Positions 6,848 to 10,543 of a stretch of DNA of 10,543 nt are shown in pieces. The DNA is taken from positions 1-10,543 of the forward strand of contig CATYZI010000051.1 in the NCBI GenBank assembly GCA_958415625.1, in the 5' to 3' direction. The notes under the pieces were generated by a model that saw only the letters and a list, made by a program, of their open reading frames with translations, was not told the origin of the DNA and did no database searches. The first letter of the stretch is position 1. The number at the start of each line of letters is the position of its first letter. Source of the DNA: an uncultured Collinsella sp. GTDB taxonomy: Bacteria > Actinomycetota > Coriobacteriia > Coriobacteriales > Coriobacteriaceae. The position numbers were made by a program, and so were the translations under genes.

Positions 6848-6868
6848 CCCGCGCACCATCAGCGCGGG
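6848..6868. other. 7-bp GC hairpin in the tilS-hpt gap
   Basis: CCCGCGC (6848-6854) is perfectly complementary to GCGCGGG (6862-6868) around a seven-base loop. Neither flank has a T-run, so it is not a standard intrinsic terminator. It lies right upstream of the hpt promoter candidate and could reduce read-through from tilS or bind a regulator; its role is not known. Confidence 0.5.
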
Positions 6869-6907
6869 AATACCGTCAACGTCGCACAGAAAAGCTGGTG
6901 CGAGGAG

Positions 6908-8449
6908 CTAATCCGCGTCAACCACGCGAAGCAGATAGGCCACGCGCGTCGCCGCCGTGCACTTAAAACGTTCGTCCGCGCGAACGCCCGCGGCCCATAC
7001 TACGGCACCTCCCGGAGCCGTTCTTACCACGGGTACGCCAGAGCGGTCTGAAACAGGAATGCGCGCCTCGTTCAACAGGTCTGACACTTTCTTGCTTCGA
7101 CCGTTCATCCCCAACGGGCACATCACGTCTCCCGGCACAGGGCTATCCACCCACAGGCGCGCCAATCGCGCCTCGGCGGGAATCTCCCCGCGCGAGCCGG
7201 CTAGCATCCGCTCGCTATCGCGGTCGGCGAACCCCAGGGCCGCCGCATCCACCAAGGCCGCAACCTCTCCGGCAGCAGCAAGCTCGCGGGCACGGTGCAC
7301 GATATCGCGCCCCGGCTCCACAGCCATCGGCTCTGCTGTCAGCATACGCCCCGCCCCCAGCGGCAGACGACCGGGAACGGAGATCCAGTCGGCCACTAAG
7401 CCCTCGCGCGCCGCCGGGGCCTTGAACGCCAGCATGCCAAACTCCACACGGGCATCAATTCCCGCAGGAAGCGTTACCGAGCCCGAGCCCGCAGCGACAC
7501 AGGAGAGCACGCGCTCCACGTGCCGCATCTCCGGTCGCGCGTCGGGATCGATGCGCTTAATCGCCAACCGCACGATACGCCGTGCAATCACAACCTCAGC
7601 GGCGGCAAGACGGCGCGCATCGAGCACCAGTGCGCCCGCCGCTTCCTTGCGCAGGCAGCTTCGAAACGACTGTGCCGAAAGCTGGGAAAGAAAGGCGTCT
7701 TCGTCGCCCAGAATTTCGCAAGCGGCGCCAATCGTCTTACAGACGTTCGTGTTGCGCTGCGCCACCACCGGCATCACCCGATGGCGCACATAGTTACGCA
7801 GGTACGAAACGTCCTCGTTGCTTTCATCTTCCCGCCATGGCTGACCGTGCACCTGCAGATAGCTCACGAGCTCATCATGCGTGAGGTCGAGCAAGGGGCG
7901 CACCACAATGTTCCGACGGCGTGGAATGCTTGATAGACCCGCGGGACCCGACCCTTTAATGGCATTCATCAAAAATGTTTCCGCGCGGTCCGACGAGGTA
8001 TGCGCGGTACAGATACGAGCCGCCGTCCGCGGTGCGCCCGATTCGGCACAAAGTTCGCGAACATATCTCCGTGCCGCGGCATAGCGCACCTCGCGGGCCG
8101 CAGCCTCGATATTGCCCGATTCGTCATCAAAATAGGCATGCTCAACGCACAGCGGCAAGCCGTATTGCACGCACAAATCACGTACAAAGGCCTCGTCGCC
8201 ATCGGATGCCTCCCCGCGCAGATGATGGTTCACATGCAGCACGTGCAAACGCTCGCGTGCAATGGAAGCGATGCCGCGCCCGTCCTGGATATCCAGCTTT
8301 GATGTGCAAGCCATAAGGAGCAGCGCCGTCGAGTCCGCACCGCCTGATACCATGAGCACTACGGGGGCAGCGGTCTGCCGCGTTGCCAGAACGTTCTTAT
8401 CCGTCCTCGGCGCGGCATGATGTCCATAGTGCTGAGATACCGTTGGCAT
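6908..8449 (-). CDS. tilS: tRNA(Ile)-lysidine synthetase
   Basis: 513-residue cytoplasmic ATP-dependent enzyme that attaches lysine to C34 of the CAU-anticodon tRNA-Ile, changing it to read AUA. The N-terminal PP-loop SGGADST (35-41) binds ATP; HVNHHLRG (72-79), TAHTSSDRAET (148-158), GPAGLSSIP (168-176) and PWREDESN (204-211) with RNYVRHRVMP (218-227) are family signatures. A C-terminal domain (about 400-513) carries the usual KKVSDLLNEARIP and VVWAAGVRADERF segments. GGAGG lies six bases before ATG 8449. It is longer than many TilS proteins (430-470), with about 28 extra N-terminal residues. The usual AHHxxDQAET motif reads AHTSSDRAET here. It is divergent from the YycJ-type gene and upstream of hpt. 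Confidence 0.93.
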   Translation of the reverse strand: MPTVSQHYGHHAAPRTDKNVLATRQTAAPVVLMVSGGADSTALLLMACTSKLDIQDGRGIASIARERLHVLHVNHHLRGEASDGDEAFVRDLCVQYGLPLCVEHAYFDDESGNIEAAAREVRYAAARRYVRELCAESGAPRTAARICTAHTSSDRAETFLMNAIKGSGPAGLSSIPRRRNIVVRPLLDLTHDELVSYLQVHGQPWREDESNEDVSYLRNYVRHRVMPVVAQRNTNVCKTIGAACEILGDEDAFLSQLSAQSFRSCLRKEAAGALVLDARRLAAAEVVIARRIVRLAIKRIDPDARPEMRHVERVLSCVAAGSGSVTLPAGIDARVEFGMLAFKAPAAREGLVADWISVPGRLPLGAGRMLTAEPMAVEPGRDIVHRARELAAAGEVAALVDAAALGFADRDSERMLAGSRGEIPAEARLARLWVDSPVPGDVMCPLGMNGRSKKVSDLLNEARIPVSDRSGVPVVRTAPGGAVVWAAGVRADERFKCTAATRVAYLLRVVDAD

Positions 8450-8477
8450 TCGCTTCCTCCTCTATTCGTCCGCACTC

Positions 8478-8483
8478 ATTGTA
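8478..8483 (-). promoter_or_regulatory. Candidate -10 box (TACAAT) for tilS
   Basis: Minus-strand TACAAT lies 28 bases before ATG 8449, inside the 48-base divergent gap. It implies a leader of roughly 20 bases. No clear -35 is seen. Confidence 0.4.
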
Positions 8484-8497
8484 TCCTTTGGAATCTT

Positions 8498-9307
8498 ATG
8501 TCTCGCCTGCACCTTCATATCCTCGGCAGCGGCTCAAAAGGCAACTGCGCACTCGTCGAGGGGCCTCAGGGGCTCATCATGATCGATAACGGCCTGTCCC
8601 GCCGCGAGACACTTAAACGCTTGGCGGAGCTTGGCCTCTCGGCAGACGACGTCGCCGCTCTTGTAATCACTCATGAGCATGGAGACCATATCAAGGGGCT
8701 CGATGTATGGTGCAAGCACTGGCATGGCCCCCTCTTTGCCAGTAGGGACACCCTTTCATGCAAAGAAAACCTCGCGCACCTGCCCGTGGAGGAATTTGAC
8801 CCCGGCGACACGCTCCCCATTGCCGGCATCCAGGTACAAACCTACTCAACATCGCACGATGTCATCAATCCTGTCGGCTATCGATTCAATGCTCTCGATG
8901 ATTCCATTGGGTTTGCCACCGACACCGGAGAGTTGTCGAGCAAGGCCATAGGCATCCTCAAAGACTGTCGAGTTCTCGCGCTCGAAAGCAACCACGATGT
9001 AACTATGTTGCGCGAAGGACCGTACCCACGCTTTCTTCAGGAGCGCATCCTGTCCACAAAGGGGCATCTCTCCAACAACCAGGCCGCCGAAGCCGCGCGC
9101 GAACTTGTTACCGATCGCACCGAACAGCTCATCGCCATGCATATCAGCCAGGACAATAATCGTCCAAGCCTTACCGTCAAAAGCTATGCCAACGCGCTTG
9201 ATGCGAGTCTCGATGATGAACTCGGCAGCTCAGCCACCCGTCTTCAAGGGCCACGGAAGCTCTCGATACGCCCTGCAAGTCAGTATCGACCGACAACTAT
9301 TCAATAG
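8498..9307 (+). CDS. yycJ: Metallo-beta-lactamase-fold exonuclease of the YycJ/WalJ family
   Basis: Predicted 269-residue cytoplasmic metal-dependent hydrolase. The start LHILGSGSKGNCALVEG is typical of YycJ proteins, whose studied Bacillus members act as 5'-to-3' DNA exonucleases linked to mismatch repair. Metal-site motifs are complete: THEHGDH (58-64), His120 (SHD), Asp142 (ATDTG), ESNHDV (163-168), GHLSN (189-193) and His215 (HIS) followed by DNN. ATG 8498 was preferred because the fold begins directly after it. The ribosome site is weak (GGA, five bases upstream), and upstream in-frame codons overlap tilS. There is no walRK-type neighbour, so a cell-wall regulation link is not supported here. 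It diverges from tilS and converges on hsp20. Confidence 0.88.
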   Translation: MSRLHLHILGSGSKGNCALVEGPQGLIMIDNGLSRRETLKRLAELGLSADDVAALVITHEHGDHIKGLDVWCKHWHGPLFASRDTLSCKENLAHLPVEEFDPGDTLPIAGIQVQTYSTSHDVINPVGYRFNALDDSIGFATDTGELSSKAIGILKDCRVLALESNHDVTMLREGPYPRFLQERILSTKGHLSNNQAAEAARELVTDRTEQLIAMHISQDNNRPSLTVKSYANALDASLDDELGSSATRLQGPRKLSIRPASQYRPTTIQ

Positions 9308-9324
9308 CCCACTCAAGACAACAA

Positions 9325-9356
9325 AAGGGGGCTGGGAATCACTTCCCAGCCCCCTT
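9325..9356. terminator. Bidirectional intrinsic terminator between yycJ and hsp20
   Basis: A perfect 14-bp stem, AAGGGGGCTGGGAA (9325-9338) with TTCCCAGCCCCCTT (9343-9356), closes a TCAC loop. On the minus strand it is followed by TTGTTGT after the stem's TT, a fair U-tract for hsp20. On the plus strand the tail AACTCATACT is weaker. Confidence 0.88.
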
Positions 9357-9388
9357 AACTCATACTCTCGATTGAAGCAGAGCCATCG

Positions 9389-9820
9389 TTAGTCGATAGA
9401 GATCTTCGTGACGTTCTTCTTCTCGACAATCTTGGGAACCGTAACGGTCAGGATGCCGTCAGCATACTTAGCCGAAAGGCCCTCGCTCGAAGCGTCCTTC
9501 AGATACACGCCGCGCGTCGCGCTGTACGAGCCGAACTCCTTCTGGAGGAAGTTCTTGCCCTCGTTTTCGGCGCTCTCCTCGACGTTCACACTGATCGACA
9601 GGCGACCCTCATTGAGCTCGACGTCGATGTCATCCTTGGCGACACCGGTCAGATACGCCTTGACCTCGTAGCCATCGCCCTTGTCCTCAACGTCAACGGG
9701 GAACGCCTTGGAGGCAATCGAGCTATTCGCCAGGTCGGTCATGTCATCAAACAAATCGAACAGCGAACTTGCAGAAGGACGGACGCCAAAAACCGAACGA
9801 TAAGGAACCATGCTTGCCAT
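9389..9820 (-). CDS. Small heat-shock protein, Hsp20/alpha-crystallin family
   Basis: 143-residue cytoplasmic chaperone that holds unfolding proteins in an oligomer without using ATP. The alpha-crystallin domain spans about 40-130. It starts with FPVDVEDKGDGYEVKA, includes LTGVAKDDIDVEL, then EFGSYSATRGVYL (95-107) and the signature YADGILTVTVPK (119-130). A C-terminal IxI-type anchor is present as Ile140-Ser-Ile142. A strong AAGGAG eight bases upstream fixes ATG 9820; an in-frame ATG 11 codons earlier has no such site. The gene is single, flanked by a shared terminator and an AT-rich leader with two hairpins. No confident CIRCE or HspR operator was found, so the heat-control mechanism is open. 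Confidence 0.93.
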   Translation of the reverse strand: MASMVPYRSVFGVRPSASSLFDLFDDMTDLANSSIASKAFPVDVEDKGDGYEVKAYLTGVAKDDIDVELNEGRLSISVNVEESAENEGKNFLQKEFGSYSATRGVYLKDASSEGLSAKYADGILTVTVPKIVEKKNVTKISID

Positions 9821-9828
9821 GTTTACCA

Positions 9829-9841
9829 CTCCTTTTAAGGA
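9829..9841 (-). promoter_or_regulatory. hsp20 Shine-Dalgarno, able to fold on itself
   Basis: Minus-strand AAGGAG (9834-9829) lies eight bases before ATG 9820. TCCT just upstream (9841-9838) can pair with AGGA (9833-9830) around a four-base loop, so a short, weak stem would cover part of the ribosome site. Confidence 0.5.
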
Positions 9842-9862
9842 CTGCCGAGCCATCTTCTAGGT

Positions 9863-9901
9863 GGCTGGGACTTCTTTTGACGCTCATATATATGCCCAGC
9901 C
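9863..9901 (-). other. Leader inverted repeat upstream of hsp20
   Basis: GGCTGGG (9863-9869) is complementary to CCCAGCC (9895-9901). The 25 bases between include CATATATATG, itself a palindrome. On the minus strand this would be a 7-bp stem within the hsp20 leader. There is no U-tract. It could shape the leader or form a DNA-level site. Confidence 0.4.
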
Positions 9902-10051
9902 GCTTCTTATATATACATCGACTATAAAGTTTTTTGAGTCTATTGATATAAGCATATCTAAGTCTGGTTGACTAAGGTTTTGTCTAATAAACGGAATTTG
10001 AACGAAGGCTTAAATAATGTATGCAATCCCATCAAAACTAGACGGCTGGCT

Positions 10052-10057
10052 TACAAT
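10052..10057 (+). promoter_or_regulatory. Candidate -10 box (TACAAT) for the terminal gene
   Basis: TACAAT lies 38 bases before ATG 10096, the same distance as in the methyltransferase gene. No convincing -35 is present. Confidence 0.4.
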
Positions 10058-10095
10058 GGGCGCATACACGATATTGATGACGAACTAAGGGCATC

Positions 10096-10543
10096 ATGGA
10101 CGATCAAAAACAGGACAACACGTTTATGCCGGAGCAGGACGAAGCATCCAGCCCGCAATCGATTCGATTCCATCGCCCCCACATCTCGCAAGAGCCCATC
10201 AATGACCCAGAGCCCAAATATGTGACAAGAAACCGATATCAAACACTCGAAGAAGCGCAAACGGGGCGCAAACATATGGGCGTCGCCTCGGGAGACCCTG
10301 TATATCTGAAAGACGCACCATTATCTAAAAACAGCGTAGCTAGTGATGAGCCGATGAAAGCATCCGCCGCTCATCAACATAGAGGGCCTCGACCCAAGCA
10401 AACCTTGACGCATTCGGCTCGCTATCTCGAAACGCCAAAACAGGGAAAATCAATCTTCGTTTCGTCAAGTAAACGACGCAAGCAGCATCAACTGACAATC
10501 CTGCTTTTGATCATTGCGGCCATAGCAGTTGCTCTTGTTATAC
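10096..10543 (+). CDS. Partial gene: single-pass (at least) membrane protein with hydrophilic N-terminus
   Basis: Open reading frame from ATG 10096 to the window edge without a stop, 149 residues seen; the 3' end is missing. AAGGG lies four bases before the ATG. Residues 1-125 are hydrophilic and look disordered, rich in Gln, Lys, Asp, Pro and Ser. A basic stretch SKRRKQHQ (125-132) is followed by a hydrophobic segment from about 133 to beyond 149, which fits a signal-anchor helix with the N-terminus inside. Such a layout is common in cell-envelope enzymes and regulators of high-GC Gram-positives, but nothing visible identifies the family, as the extracytoplasmic part would lie beyond the window. 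Base composition is less GC-rich than in the neighbours. Confidence 0.7.
   Translation, partial: MDDQKQDNTFMPEQDEASSPQSIRFHRPHISQEPINDPEPKYVTRNRYQTLEEAQTGRKHMGVASGDPVYLKDAPLSKNSVASDEPMKASAAHQHRGPRPKQTLTHSARYLETPKQGKSIFVSSSKRRKQHQLTILLLIIAAIAVALVI

Larger units (their letters stand above)
9821..10095. other. AT-rich intergenic region between divergent hsp20 and the terminal gene
   Basis: 275 bases without a credible gene, clearly richer in A and T than the flanking genes. It holds the hsp20 leader at the left and a promoter candidate for the rightmost gene. The middle (about 9903-10020) contains runs such as TTATATATA and a T6 run, and I could not fix the hsp20 promoter there. A short open frame starting at TTG 9968 overlaps the terminal gene and is not supported. 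Confidence 0.6.

Noticed and set aside
6957..7793. Plus-strand open frame opposite tilS
   Set aside because: Low-complexity Arg/Ser/Ala-rich product typical of an antisense shadow; TilS motifs are on the minus strand.
9934..9952. Possible HspR (HAIR) operator upstream of hsp20
   Set aside because: Only the half-site TTGAGT is present; the partner half is poorly matched and spacing is off by one. No CIRCE element is present either.
9968..10225. Short plus-strand frame from a TTG
   Set aside because: It overlaps the better supported frame starting at ATG 10096, has no good ribosome site, and resembles nothing known.
1..10543. CRISPR array, prophage, toxin-antitoxin or biosynthetic cluster
   Set aside because: No regularly spaced direct repeats, integrase, phage or paired small toxin genes were seen; nearly all genes are recognisable housekeeping families.

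Overview
The window looks like chromosomal sequence from a high-GC Gram-positive, most likely a Coriobacteriia member such as Collinsella. The reasons are C/G-ending codons in most genes, strong purine-rich Shine-Dalgarno sites, a tilS-hpt-ftsH block, and a YycJ-type metallo-beta-lactamase protein. The organism call is inference from style and content; no marker gene fixes the species.

Layout, left to right. Bases 1-192 are a leader with two hairpins that share complementary hexamers. A plus-strand RNA m5U methyltransferase of the RumA/RlmD family follows (193-1641) and converges, over a two-way terminator, on a minus-strand PHP-family metallophosphoesterase (1720-2541). Upstream of that lie a terminator-like hairpin and a minus-strand class I/II aminotransferase (2701-3891). 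Between the aminotransferase and ftsH are a 64-base, almost perfect palindrome (3950-4013), resembling REP elements tied to RAYT transposases, and a clean ftsH terminator. The minus-strand block tilS (6908-8449), hpt (6211-6759), ftsH (4071-6209) follows. hpt and ftsH are one base apart, and a promoter candidate sits in the tilS-hpt gap. A YycJ-type nuclease (8498-9307, plus) is divergent from tilS across 48 bases. It converges over a second two-way terminator on an Hsp20 gene (9389-9820, minus). An AT-rich 275-base gap then leads to a plus-strand gene that runs off the window (10096 onward), with a long hydrophilic N-terminus and a membrane helix.

Functionally this is mostly housekeeping: RNA modification (RlmD-like, TilS), purine salvage (Hpt), membrane proteolysis (FtsH), small heat-shock chaperone (Hsp20), nucleic-acid processing (YycJ) and amino-acid metabolism. 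I do not see a new multi-gene defence or biosynthetic system. The features most worth a second look are the REP-like palindrome, the lysine-rich extension replacing TRAM in the methyltransferase, the leader hairpins at the left end, the hsp20 leader, the recurring TACAAT box before five genes, and the truncated membrane protein at the right end.
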